Positions 49,534 through 61,672 are shown, numbered from the stretch's first letter. The stretch: DNA of 64,000 nucleotides from Brachionus rotundiformis (GCA_016802295.1 JAESIW010000200.1:3312012-3376011); one strand, 5' to 3'. Program-made: numbers and translations. The notes: generated by a model from the letters alone, not told the origin.

Positions 49534-52011
49534 TTAATTATTTCTCTTATAGTCTGACTTGCCACCATATTTATACTCAACCTGAATATTGCTAATCACC
49601 GCATCTTTTTGAATGGCTTTGCACATATCATAAACAGCTAATAGAGCTACAGAACAAGCAGTCAAAGCTTCCATTTCAACACCAGTCTTGCTGGTTGAAG
49701 TTTTGCATATAGCCTCGCATCTAACTCTAAAATTTTCTTTATCTTGAATAAATTTAATATCACAAACATCTAGCATGATTTGATGGCATAATGGAATCAA
49801 ATTTTGAGTTTGTTTAGAAGCTTGGATACCAGCAATTTGTGCAACTATCAAAGCGTTTCCTTTTTTTAGTTTATTTTCTGTCAATGCATTAAATGTCTGC
49901 TCATTTAGCTGAATAAATCCTGATGCGCAAGCCACTCGTACAGGTTTGGACTCTGGTTGTATTTTTTCACTTATATCTACTTGCTTGGGAAGACTGGTTT
50001 CGTTGTCTAGATGAGTAAATTGAGACGAAAGATAACTTGAATTTGGTTGAGTCCTTTCTTCATAATAAGTTTTGAACTGGTCATACAATTTTTTTTGCTC
50101 GTCAAACGAGTCAGTCGAATAAAGCATGACCGATTGGTGCTTAGCTATTTTTGAGTTTAAATATGGTAAAAAGTTAGAACTATTTACATTCAAAATAGTG
50201 GTATTTAGGTGAGCTCTTGGACGATTATCTTTAAAATTAAAAATCAATTATCATATATTAAAAAAAAATTTAAAAAAAAACCTTACCCACCAATAAGGAT
50301 CATTGGACGGTTTTTCAAACTTGGTAAAACGTCCAGACCTTTAGATTTAAATAAAAAAATAAATTTTAATTCAAATTATAAATAAATAAATTTTATATAT
50401 TTCAATTCAAGAAAAAGTTTTTCTACATAGGAAAACAAATATTTTATTTATAAGAAATCAAAAAATCAATATTAAATTTTAATTGATAGATAACAATTAA
50501 AAGTATAAAAAATCTAATAAAAAGAATAATGATTACAAAATGATTAATAATTAGAAATTGAAGAAAAATTAAATTAATTTTTAAAATTTAAAATGCTTAT
50601 CTATGTAAAAATTATTCATAAAATTAAATTTATTGTCTAATTATTTAGAAAAGGTTTATAGTTTAAGTGAATTTAACAAATAAACCGAAAATTTTTTTAA
50701 AATACACTCTCTGACTATTAAATTTGGCAATAGAGTAATCAATATTTTAAAGCAATTACAAATTTTTAAAATTATTCTTGTAATTATTTCCTGAATACCT
50801 CTACATTTTAAATTTAAATTAAAAAATTACCTGCATGTTTTTGTTTTTTCCTCTTGATAGCTGCACTAATAAGTTCAGATAAATCGTTGTCGCTTATATT
50901 ATTTCGGATAGCATCTCTCAGACTAACCTCTGAATTGCCAAATAAACAAACTTTCAAATTACCATCAGCTGTGAGTCTTATTCGATTGCAAGTGTGACAA
51001 AAGTGTTCGCTCATAGATGTTATAAATCCAAACTGGCCTTTATAGTTATCAATTTTAAAAGCCTTAATACATCTTTTAATAAAAAATTAAGTTAATCGTT
51101 ATAAATATACTTTTGATGTATCATTTGGATCATCCTGAAGTTTACTGATACTCTCAATAGGATATTTTTGAGCTATTATTTTCATCATTTCCTTAAACGA
51201 AACCATTTTTTTATTATTCCACTTATTACCATCAAATGGCATATACTCTATAAATCTAACATCTACATTCTTAGTTAAAAAAAATCAAATAAATTAAAAA
51301 AATCGAGACGAAACCAACTTTATCTTTAGTAAATTCAATAAAATTTGTTATCTCATCATCATTTAGTCCCTTCATGACTACGCAGTTAATTTTCAATGGC
51401 GAAAAACCAGTTTCCAGCGCGGCATCTATGCTCTTCATTACTTTAGACCATCCTTTTCGCTTAGTTATAAAATCAAACTTCTTTTCTTCCAAAGTGTCCA
51501 GACTAATATTCAATTGGTTTAAACCTGCTTCTTTGAGCTCATTTATTTTACGCGATAAAACAATTCCATTCGTAGTCATTCCAATTTTTTTAATTGTTTG
51601 AATTTGGCCCACTTGGCGAACAATATCAACACAATCTTTGCGTACCAAAGGTTCACCACCAGTAAAACGAACTTTGTTCACCCCAAGCTTGGCAAAAAAG
51701 CCAACTAATCTCACTATTTCATCGGCAGTTAAAAGTTTTTGATTAGCGGTGAGAGAAACACCTTCCTCAGGCATACAATATGTACCTTTATGAAAGATAA
51801 ATATTTTTTTAAATTAATATAATAATTAATTACATCTTAAATTGCAGCGTTCGGTTAATGAAACTCTTAAGTAAGTGTGCTTTCGTCCAAAAAGATCATA
51901 GAGTGTTGACTTGGGCTCAATGGCCGTCTTTGGCTGGACTAATTGATCAACTGATTTTAAGCTAGTTGACACTTTAACTGAATTAAGTCTGGATATTAGA
52001 TTTTTGCTCAT
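49534..52011 (-). CDS. MOCS1: Molybdenum cofactor biosynthesis protein MOCS1 (MOCS1A radical SAM + MOCS1B/MoaC)
   Basis: This catalyses the first step of molybdenum cofactor synthesis (GTP to cyclic pyranopterin monophosphate), normally in mitochondria. Exons: 52011-51834, 51785-51319, 51269-51111, 51062-50831, 50338-50291 (or -50287) and 50228-49534. The fused form is 592 aa. MOCS1A: radical-SAM cluster CNLRCTYC (made across the first intron), VRFTGGEPLVRKD, second cluster FCHTCNRIRLTADGNLKVC, and the C-terminal NRPMILIGG. MOCS1B: VACASGFIQLNEQTFNALTE, NLIPLCHQIML, TGVEMEALTACSVALLAVYD and a final KYGGKSD. The exon ending at 50291/50287 has two donors with different outcomes (see findings). 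The start is divergent from CHFR, 261 bp away. Confidence 0.95.
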
Positions 52012-52272
52012 TTTAGTTAGTCTTTAAATTTTTAAAAAGCTTAAACTTTTTATACTATTTGATAAGATAATTTATTACAAGAGTCAAACTTTTATTAAGT
52101 GTCATGCTTTTTAAATTTTTTAATTATAAAGCTTCAAAATTTTCAAAATTTAAATAAAATATTCAACATAATTTAGGAAAAATTATGAAAATGTTTTCTT
52201 TTTTACATGTTTAAGCTTGCTTTAAGATGGATTGGATAAATAGGAAAATTTTTGAATATTTTGGAAAATAAG
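52012..52272. promoter_or_regulatory. Shared 5' region of divergent MOCS1 and CHFR genes
   Basis: Only 261 bp separates the two start codons, so both promoters must lie here or overlap. The region is AT-rich. Acceptor-like sites precede both ATGs (TTTAAAG near 52028 on the minus strand; AAATAAG abutting 52273 on the plus strand). No recognised promoter motif was identified. Confidence 0.5.
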
Positions 52273-54553
52273 ATGGAAAAACATTGGGCCATTATAAAGA
52301 GAGTGGATGGAAACGTCGATTCGACACCTGTTAAACTTTACAAAGATACTTATCTTTTTGGAAGAGCTAAAGGTGTTTAATATTCTTTATTTTAATCTCT
52401 TAAATCATTTTTAAATTTTAGATTGTGAATTTTGTTTTGAGAATAAATTTTTATCCAAAAAGCATTGCTTTATTCAGCGAGTTGATCCCAAAGACAATGA
52501 TTTTATCCTTTGCGATCAAAGTTCGAATGGAATTCTAGTTAATTTCAACCAAAAAATTAATAGAGAAGTAAACAAGCCAACATACTGTTTATAGCTCATT
52601 TAATTTTTTTATTTAGAAAATTAAATTAAATGATCAAGATGTTATTTATTTGGTATATAGAAATGATCAACCAAAAAAAAGTAAAAATAATAAAAAATTA
52701 AATTGATAAGCTAATTTTTCGAGGTCTTACCGAATTTTCTTTCAATAATGTAAAAAAATATCAAATAATTTTTTTTAATATTTATTTTGATATTTAAAAA
52801 CGCCAAAAGAAGCCAATATACACATTCTCTATTTATACTTTTAATTTTATTAAGATATCATTCTGAAATTCGAGGTTTATAAGGAAGAAAAAAATGATAA
52901 TGGAACGGATGTAGTGGCTCTAAATAAAGATGAAATAAAATTAAACAAGAAAAGAGGCATCGAGTCAGAATCTGATATAAAAGATAAAATAATAAAAACT
53001 GAAAAAAACAATGAAAGTGTTGAGAAAAAAGAAATAGAAAAAGAAAGAGATGAAGATGAAGACGACTTCACCGAAAATATAACATGTACCATCTGCAATG
53101 ACATTATTTACGACTGTGTAAGGTAAAGATATTTGAAATTTGAAATTTACTTATAAATAGATAACAATTTAAAAAAAAGCCTTCAACCTTGCTTGCATTC
53201 TTATTGTGGTGCATGCTACTCAGAATGGATGGTAAAGTCTCAAGAGTGTCCCATATGCAGAAAAAGAGTTGAACGAATAGCTAAAAATCACCTTATCAAC
53301 AACATTATTGAATCATTTTTAAACAAATATCCTCAAAAAAAGCGTTCTGAGGAGGAAATAAAGCAATTGAAAGAGAAGAATAAAATTGATCAAGATATGG
53401 TATGCGAATTTAATATACCTTAAGGAAAAATTACTAAAAAAAGTTTAGCCTTATCCGGAAAGGAAAGAAAAACTTGAAAAATTTAATGATGATTATGAGA
53501 GTGATGATGATCTGAAAAAAAATAAAAATGATCAAAATGATCAAAACAATGAAAATATTGAAAATAATTTGTCTGACACTGAATCCGATAGAGGAAGCAT
53601 TTTTAGATCAGATAATGAAAATGATGATAGTGATGATGATAATTATAACTTATTAGGAAATAACTATCCAAATAATCTCCGAGTTGGTAATATTTGGCCA
53701 AATCAAAATCAATAGTAAATTTTCTAGTTTTTAGTTTAAATAGTTTTAATTTATTGTGTTTTGTTTTAAGTTTTCATCCTCGAGTTTATAATCAACCATT
53801 TAAATTTACCTGTCGGCAATGTCCACAAAATAAAGTATTCGATCTAGGGCTATTTGTGCATAACTATACATGCACTCCGTTTCAAAACCATTTGCTGTGC
53901 CAATGTTGTCTAGAAGCGTTTCCGGACAGGAATCAAGAAATAAACAGAAATCCTCTGTTGCCAAAACAAAATTGTACCATGTGTTTCACTCCTTATTGTA
54001 ATCTGTATTGGGGCTGTAATAAAGGAGGATGTAAAAAATGCCTGATACTTTTTAAAGACTTTGTGCCTGACAATGATTGTTTAAATTTATTAATAAATGA
54101 AAATAAATATGAATCAGATATATTTAGTGATTGGATTGTGCGCAAGAATAAGAAAGTTGAGGACATATTTGAGTATTGTTTGTCTAAACTAAAAATTGGA
54201 AAATATAAGCTACAAATGATAAATTCCAATGATGCCTTGGATAAAGCTTTGTGCAGAAAGTGTGCATTAACACTATTTTCCCAATTGGCTTATCAGTTTA
54301 GAAGCGAGATTCCAAATGATCAACTAATTAGTAAAAAAGTTAAAATGTTATCTAAAAAATATTAAATCTTAAAAAATAGATAATGACAATCAGTTGAGAC
54401 CAGATTGTTATTGGGGAAAAGAATGTCGCACTCAAAAACATAACTTAAACCATGCAAAGTATTCTAATATATTTTTTAAAACATAAATGAATAAATGATG
54501 TTTTATATCTTAAAAGGAAATATAATCACATTTGTGAAAAAACCAAAATATGA
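52273..54553 (+). CDS. CHFR: E3 ubiquitin ligase CHFR (FHA-RING-PBZ)
   Basis: This mitotic-stress checkpoint ubiquitin ligase is nuclear in other animals. Nine exons: 52273-52372, 52422-52567, 52617-52680, 52855-53122, 53180-53399, 53449-53714, 53771-54330, 54380-54458 and 54517-54553; 579 aa. The N-terminal FHA domain keeps its phosphothreonine-binding marks (FGRAK, LSKKH, SSNG). A charged Lys/Glu linker leads to the RING: CTICNDIIYDCV, CLHSYCGACYSEWM, CPICRKRV. An acidic Asp/Asn linker follows, then the CHFR cysteine-rich region (CRQCPQN, CQCCLEAFPDR, YWGCNKGGCKKC). The gene ends in a PBZ zinc finger binding poly(ADP-ribose): RPDCYWGKECRTQKHNLNHAKKYNHIC assembled over the last two introns. 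All hallmark residues are present. Confidence 0.95.
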
Positions 54554-54903
54554 ATAAAACGAAACATATTTTCAATTAATTATAATTTAAAAAAATTAAA
54601 TAAAAAAAAGTTGTGTGTGTAAATATACTGAAAATATTAAATTAATTTGTTTTTAACCAAATGATTTTTTAAAATAAATTTTTAATGAAAGCATAAATAC
54701 TTTGAATTTACTAACAGAACTAAAACAAGTAAAAATGAATGGACCAGAAAAAAAGTAAAATCAAAGGATCAAAAATAAAATGGAAAATAGAACGTAAGGA
54801 ATAAAATAACTTTAATCTTGATAATTTGACAGATAAATTGTAATAAAAATACAAATAAAATAATTTTAAGAATAATAAGAACAATCAAGGAATTGTAAAT
54901 TGC

Positions 54904-55560
54904 AAATACAAAAAGAACAAAAATTCTTCCTTTTTTGATAAATATATTTAGAAAAATACTGCAACATACTTTGTTGCATTTTTTTTACCAAAAATTTTTT
55001 TTTTATTTATTAAGTATAAACTGTTCGAGGAATGAACTCCTTCAGTAAAGTATAACTAAAAAAAAGAAATGTTATTTGATAAGCATATTTAATGAGTGTT
55101 ACATAAAAGGATTATAAAGATGAATAGAAGAATAAAGAATAAGATAAAATGTTATGATTACGGAGTTAGGAAGGAAATTGTAAGGTATAGACTACACAAC
55201 GGGGTAACTAGGCTCGAAATTCTCTAGGGCCAAAAATATTTCTCTAGGGCCCTGTATTCCTTAATAAGTCTCATTACTAATGGTGTTAAATTTTTTAGTC
55301 CACTACTGATATAAGACTCATTGAGATCAAATAATCGATTATCTAAACAAAAACTTTATTTTCTTTTTATAGGTAAACCAAGTCAATAATCCTTTAAGTA
55401 TTTTTGATGTTTTACTTTTTGTCTTTTATTTACATCAGAAAAATTATTTTAGGTAAAAAAGATGCAACAAAGTATATTGCAGTATTTTTTTAAATATATT
55501 TTATTTTAGTAAATTTTGATTTATCAAAAAAGCAAGAATTTTTGTTTTTTTTGTATTTTT
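54904..55560. mobile_element. Inverted-repeat element, probable non-autonomous DNA transposon (MITE/foldback)
   Basis: The left arm (54904-54989) and right arm (55452-55560) are inverted copies of each other. Shared segments include ACAAAAATTCTT, TTTTTTGATAAAT, AATACTGCAA and ACTTTGTTGCAT followed by TTTTTTACC. The right arm has an extra insertion of about 20 bp. The 460-bp centre has no ORF and contains a short tandem TCTCTAGGGCC repeat (about 55220-55252). No clear target-site duplication could be fixed at the ends. A large inverted repeat without coding capacity fits a MITE or foldback element. Confidence 0.7.
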
Positions 55561-56083
55561 TGTTCTGGAGCTACAATATTAACTTAATTTTTCCTTCACA
55601 ATACTACTCATATGCCACCTAGCGCATATCGTAATTCAGCTATCATAGATGACTTCATTCGTAAGTTATCGCTGCAAGCCTAGCTTGCTTCAGCTTTTTT
55701 ATTGTTATTAATAAGTACAATAATTGAAAGTATTTAAATAAAAAAGAAGTTCAAAATTTGTTCTCTTTATGGTCTCTGATTTTTCTTTCGCTATCCCATT
55801 AACTTTCTCTATCTCTCTTCCAGAGCTATTACAATAGATCTCAATCATGAATTTAAATTTTTTAATAACAGTTAATTTTAATTGAGTATTAAAATATAAT
55901 TTCATCAAGTTGAAATTTCTTTATTTAAGACTTTAAAAAATACATTTTGAAACGAAAATTTGGCAAGTTAGTTAAGATATTCTTATTAGCATTATTTTTA
56001 AGTAAAAAAATTGTAAATAAAGTAATAAACTAGAATTTGTTTTGAAAGCGTTTATAAGAAATATTTTTTAATTTACTTTGAAA

Positions 56084-56393
56084 ATGCAGTTTATTAAAAT
56101 GTCAAAAATATTATCAGTTGGACAAAAACATATTCGTAAATTTCATATAAATATTTATAATGAATAAATTTATTTATTTTTAATCAGTTAAAACAAATTT
56201 TTTACAGAAAAATCAAATAAGAAATAGTTCGCATGGAAATTCTGAATTTCAAAGAACTTCAATTATTTATACCATGTTTGGCGCTGGTCTTGCCGGAATA
56301 ATTACCATGGTAATTCATTTCAGTTACTTATTTTCGTCTTCAAATAACTTAATAATTTAGGTTTTGATGAATAACACCAAACGAGACGAATAA
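56084..56393 (+). CDS. Micro-gene paralogous to the membrane-anchor exons of AIFM1
   Basis: Exon 56208-56309 encodes RNSSHGNSEFQRTSIIYTMF and then GAGLAGIITM. It closely matches the end of AIFM1 exon 1 (SSSHGSSDFKRTSIIYTLF then GASLAGGVT), and its phase-0 intron falls at the same place. The next exon (56361-56393) encodes VLMNNTKRDE and a TAA, paralleling the start of AIFM1 exon 2 (IFMLNSDQRFG). The first exon probably begins at ATG 56084 (MQFIKMSKILS) with a weak donor (GTTGGA at 56117); this part is uncertain. The product would be about 55 residues: a short presequence, one hydrophobic anchor and a tiny polar tail. It could instead be an alternative anchor exon spliced onto AIFM1 exon 57569. 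Confidence 0.6.
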
Positions 56394-57287
56394 AAAAGAA
56401 GTTTTTACATGAAAAGAAACTAAAGATATTTAAATAAAGATCGATATTTAAATCATTTAATAAGTTATTGTTAAATAAAAAAATGTAATAAATTAATAAT
56501 CTAAATTGAAAATATCGTACATGTCACATTTATGTATCAAAAAAAAAATAATTTTTCAAAGTTTGATATTATAATACTAATTAGTATTAAGTACTTACTT
56601 TAAATATTCATCCTTTTTTTTACACTCCTTTTAAAATTTTTAATAATTGAAAAAAACATCAGCATTTATAATAAATAGCTTTTACAAAATATACAATTTT
56701 TTACAAAGATACTGTTGTCTTAATTAAAAGTAAATAAATTTCTAAAATTAAATTAATTTAATCAAAATATTGATTAGAATATTTTCCTCAAATTCATCTA
56801 TATATTCTTGCTTTTATTTTTAAAAAATATTATTTTAAAAATTGCTAAATTTTGCTTGAAAAAATGATTTCACATATATGGAAAGGTAAATCGATTGAAA
56901 TTTTTTAAATTCTAATCATCTTTGGCTTTCTCGATGATATAAATAAAAGTTTATTCTATTTTATCATTTTTATAAAATTATTTTTATATTACGAATAGTA
57001 AATTCAATTATTATCAAATTTTAAAAGAATATATAAAATTCAACACAATTTTCATAATCTTTTTACATAATTATTTTGTCTTTTTTTTTCAACATACTAG
57101 CTGAGCATTCAAATAGATTCAAACAATGCTATATAACTTGATATTTTCTTGTAAAGCTAAATAAAACAATAATATAGTAACATGTATTAATATTTTTTAA
57201 ATATTTAAATTTTATTTTTATCTAAATAACGCTTTAATAAAACTTAATAAACTTTGCTATTGTACCTAAATTCAATTTAGATCAAAA
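56394..57287. other. Spacer between the AIF-like micro-gene and AIFM1
   Basis: AT-rich with no ORF. It includes the presumed AIFM1 promoter and ends with an acceptor-like CAATTTAG 8 bases before the AIFM1 ATG, compatible with leader trans-splicing. Confidence 0.5.
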
Positions 57288-59687
57288 ATGAGGAATATTC
57301 GCTTTGTCAATTTGATACAACGATTGAATACTTTTAACAAAAATAGCAATGCTATTTTGAGACAAACTAGTTTTCTAAGAATTAATACCAAGTCACCTGA
57401 GTCTGGCTATAATGGTCAGTTCAAACGATACTCAAGTTCTAGTCATGGAAGTTCGGACTTTAAAAGAACTTCAATAATTTACACCCTCTTTGGTGCATCT
57501 TTAGCTGGCGGCGTTACAGTAAATTATATACCAACAAGTTAAAATAGTTATTGTATAAATTTTAAAAGATTTTTATGCTAAATTCTGACCAAAGATTTGG
57601 GTCTGTAAAAGCATCTACACAAGAAATTGCTGAGCAACTTGAGATTGAGCCACAACTGGCTGAAGAGATTTCCAAAGAGCCAGAACCATTAGTCGATTCA
57701 GAGAAAGAAAATGCTGAGTCTCAACAAGCCGAGTCACCAGAGTCTGAAGCAAATCAAGTTGAGAAAGAAAATAGCTCGAATGAAACTTCCGAACAGGCTC
57801 CGGAGTCCCAGCAAGAGCCCGTTCCAACCGAAGAAGAATTAAAAGCTAAAAAATTAGATGAAGAAAAGTTTTTACCAGAAATTCCAAGTCATGCTCAGTA
57901 TTTAATAGTTGGAGGAGGAACTGCGGCGATGGCAGCTTTTAAAGCTATTCGAGCCAACGATCCCACAGCCAAAGTACTTAATTTTTTCGTTATCTATTTT
58001 ATTTATAATTTATTTGATCTATAGGTATTAGTGGTCACCGAAGAAGACTATAAGCCTTATATGAGACCACCCTTGTCCAAAGATCTTTGGTTGACTGATA
58101 ATGAAGATCTCATTAAGGAATTAAAATTTAAGCAATATAATGGAAACGAAAGAAGTCTTTTCTTTCTAGAGGATGAATTTTATGTCCAACCTAAATATTT
58201 GAATGAACAAGAGAATGGTGGCGTTGCCATTCTAACTGGAAAACGTGTCGAACAAATCGATGTTCAAAACAAAACTGTTAAATTAAACAATAATTGGGAA
58301 GTAGCATTTGACAAGTGTTTAATAGCCACTGGAGGAAGACCAAGAAATTTACCTGTATTTGATAAATCTTGGGAAAAGCTTCAACAGCGAGTTACATTAT
58401 TCAGAAATGTGAGCTGGATTTTTTTTTGAAATTTTATATTTTATTTTCAATTATAAAAAAATCAGATTGAGGATTTTAAAAAATTGTACTCAATTGCTAA
58501 AGAGGGTAAAACAATTGCCATTGTCGGGGGAGGTTTCCTGGGCTCCGAATTAGCTTGTGCTCTAGGTCATGTGTCAAAAAATTTTGGCGGTAAAGTCATT
58601 CAAGTTTTTCCAGAGTCTGGAATCTTGGGAAAAATACTACCTCAATATTTAAGTGAATGGACTACTGCCAAAGTTAGAGATGGTAAAACAAAATTAACCA
58701 CATTTTCGAAAAAAAAATTTGTAATTTTATTCTAGAGGGTGTTAGCGTTATTCCTAATGTAACCATAAACAAGGCACAGTTAAACGATGACAAAGTAGAG
58801 CTTGGTCTACAAGCAACTAAACCTGATGGTCCAGATGCCAAATGGCTTCTAGCCGATCATGTAGTTGTAGCTGTTGGTTTAGAACCCAATGTTGAGTTAG
58901 CTGAAAATTCAGGCTTTGAAACCGACCCGAAATACGGTGGATATTTGGTAAATGCTGAGTTGCAGGCCAGGAATAACATATGGGTAGCTGGTGACGCTGC
59001 TTGTTTCTACGACATCAAATTGGGAAGAAGACGTGTTGAACATCACGATCATGCCGTGGTCAGTGGAAGACTTGCCGGAGAGAATATGACTGGAGCTGGA
59101 AAACCCTACTGGCATCAATCCATGTTCTGGTATCAAGAATAATTTTTTTTTCAATATTTCAATATTTCAAAAAGGTCTGATTTAGGACCAAAGATTGGTT
59201 TTGAAGCTATTGGTTTGATTGATTCCTCACTTCAAACTGTCGGTCTTTTTGCCAAAGCAGAAGAAGCTGATACCCCCAAGGCTCAAGTTCAAGAGAGCAA
59301 CGAGTCTTTAAGATCGGAAGTCAAAGATACACAAGTAATTATTATTGATGAATTTTTATAGTATAAATTTTAAATTTTTTTCTATAAGCTTCCTCAATCT
59401 GAACAGAACACAGAACTCAAAACCCCAAAATCAATGGATGAATATGGTAAAGGAGTTATTTTGTATCTAAAAAATGATACTATTGTTGGTGTTCTAACAT
59501 GGAACGTTTTTAAACGAATTGCAATTGCTAGACAAGTAGGATAATTATTTATTTATTCATAATATCTATTAATTATTTATTGAATTAATAGTTGATTCAG
59601 TCGCAAGAGAAAGTAACTAATTTTGCTGAAATGGCCAAATTATTCAGAATAAATGCCACTGGACTAGAAGGAGATAGTTCTAATTAA
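57288..59687 (+). CDS. AIFM1: Apoptosis-inducing factor, mitochondrial
   Basis: This is a flavoprotein of the intermembrane space needed for respiratory-chain assembly, which moves to the nucleus in cell death. Eight exons: 57288-57518, 57569-57973, 58025-58408, 58466-58682, 58736-59129, 59175-59334, 59389-59535 and 59592-59687; 677 aa. It has a basic presequence, a hydrophobic anchor (SIIYTLFGASLAGGVT), and an acidic Glu/Gln/Ser-rich linker of about 90 residues. The FAD site is YLIVGGGTAAMAAFKAIRAN, the NAD site IAIVGGGFLGSELACALG, and the second FAD site NNIWVAGDAACFYD. The AIF-specific end follows: KPYWHQSMFWSDLGPKIGFE, DEYGKGVILYLKND, and the closing AKLFRINA. The order and landmarks match human AIFM1; the linker is longer. 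Confidence 0.97.
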
Positions 59688-61483
59688 TTCAAAATGACAA
59701 GCTATTTAATAATCAGCAGTAATAAAATCAAATCGCATTAAAAATGATGCTTGACTCTGTTAAGTCATGGATCGAAATTTCTAATTTCGAATCTTGACTT
59801 TTTTAGTTTTCTTGGTCTTTTATTTTTAATTTAATAAAAAATTAACTACTTTAATTTACTCAAGCTTAAGTAGGTCTCATAAAAGCCACAATTTTCTAAT
59901 ATTTATGTTTGTCTGATTTTGTCTAAGATTTAAATATCGGCTAAATAAACCCTAAATTTTTTGCAACAAAGTTTTAAATACTCGCAAAATATTGATATTA
60001 TTTTTCGATTACATCAAATATTTCATAATAATGAGGAGACAGTTTATAAATATTTAAAAATAGTATCCAAACTCAATCAATTATCATTTATATTATTCTT
60101 ATTAGGATAGAAAAGTCACAGATATTTTTATCATCTTTTAAATAATAAGACTAAAAATCAAATGAGCATTTGGTAAAAAAAAGGAATAAAAATATTAAAT
60201 TTTTCTAGGGCACATGGAGAGTTTAAGGATCTGTCAAAAATAAATTGATGATATCGTCTAAACTTGTCAGTTTGTTTAAAACAAGCTATCTTTACTCTAT
60301 TGGGTTAATAAAACTTTCCAATATATTTTGGTGATTTTATCGAATTGAACTTTATTGACTCTGGGTTGATTATTTGACAATCTTTTGATTAAGTCTTTTT
60401 TCAAGAAATGAAAAAAATCGTCATTATAAAAACTTTTCTAAAATGATATATTTTAAGAGTTTCTTAAATTTTTTCGATTCAAAAATAAATAAACACCTTT
60501 GTATTTTCATCTTTATAGTAAAATTACAAAATATCTTACTCTTAAAAGAAATGAATCTAAAAACAATTGGCTTCAGTCAGAATTAAATTTAAAATTTGAA
60601 TAATTTATTAGATACAAAATTTCACAGATTAATTTAAGTTAGTTTGTTTAATTAATTGATTTCTTAAGTCTTGATAAATTTCCTTTATTAATTTAGATTA
60701 TAATTCTTAAATATTTGTTAAGATTTTGATTATGAAATTACCAATGTTTGTCTTCTTTATTCTAATAATAAAGGATTAATTAATTAATACTTTTTTTGGT
60801 AAAATTTTTAAATTTTATTTTACTTAATTTGACAGCTTATCTTTTATAATATCAGAAATTGCATAAAAAAAATTGAATATACTAAACTAAGCTTTTCTAT
60901 TGAAAAGATATTTCTTAAGATTAAATTTTTAAGTTTGAAATGAGAAGCTATCTCTTAGAACTCAAAAGACACTCATTATTAAAAATAAACAAGATTTCAA
61001 TTATCTTGAGCGAACCTCTGGGCGCAAGATTTTTATTTTTTATTTAAAAAAAATCCGAGATAAAGCTTCAAAATTTATAATAAATAGATTTATTTTAATC
61101 AAAACGATTTATTTTTGAAACTTAAATAAAATTCAGAGTTTTTTTGTTTAACTTAAAAACTTAATAAGTAAATCATTCTTATTTGATAATATGAAACTAT
61201 AAAACTAAGGTAAATTGATTTTTGAGGAAAAGTGAATTTTTTATTAAATAATTTTGAAAATATTGGATTTTTTTAGAGTAAAAAAATCTTGGATATATTA
61301 GTAAAAAATTGAAATAATTAGAAATTTCAAAATTAGTTTAAATTGACTCTTAGACAAGCTTAATACCAAATAGCATGTGCTTTTAGAATTAAAATTAGGC
61401 TCTTCTAAGGTAGAGTTGTTGTAGTCGTTTGAGAATTATTGATTTCTTTAATTTAAGTGACAAATTTTCTGCTAAAATTTTAG
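59688..61483. other. Intergenic, no gene seen
   Basis: The AIFM1 3' flank (AATAAA-type signals around 59830) is followed by AT-rich sequence. No exon or RNA gene was recognised. Confidence 0.5.
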
Positions 61484-61672
61484 ATGGAGAGTATAGACAA
61501 AAATGATAGTCCAAATAATTCGGCGCTTAACGAAAGAACCGAATCGTTTGACAGAAATTGTGATTTGGAATACTGTTATGACGATCTTAGCTTAAAGTAC
61601 GATAATAGCCCCACGGAATGGAGATATAACACAGATTTTTCAGGCAAATCGACACTACCTGAATATTATAAA
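61484..61672 (+). CDS. First coding exon of an unrecognised gene, continuing beyond the window
   Basis: The ATG at 61484 directly follows an acceptor-like AAATTTTAG. The reading frame gives 63 residues, acidic and Asn/Asp/Tyr-rich (MESIDKNDSPNNSALNERTE … FSGKSTLPEYYK), and ends at a consensus donor (GTAAGT at 61673). Reading on past the donor gives only 15 more residues before a stop. No further exon was found up to 64000, so the next intron would exceed 2.3 kb. The sequence looks disordered and I recognise no family. Confidence 0.55.
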
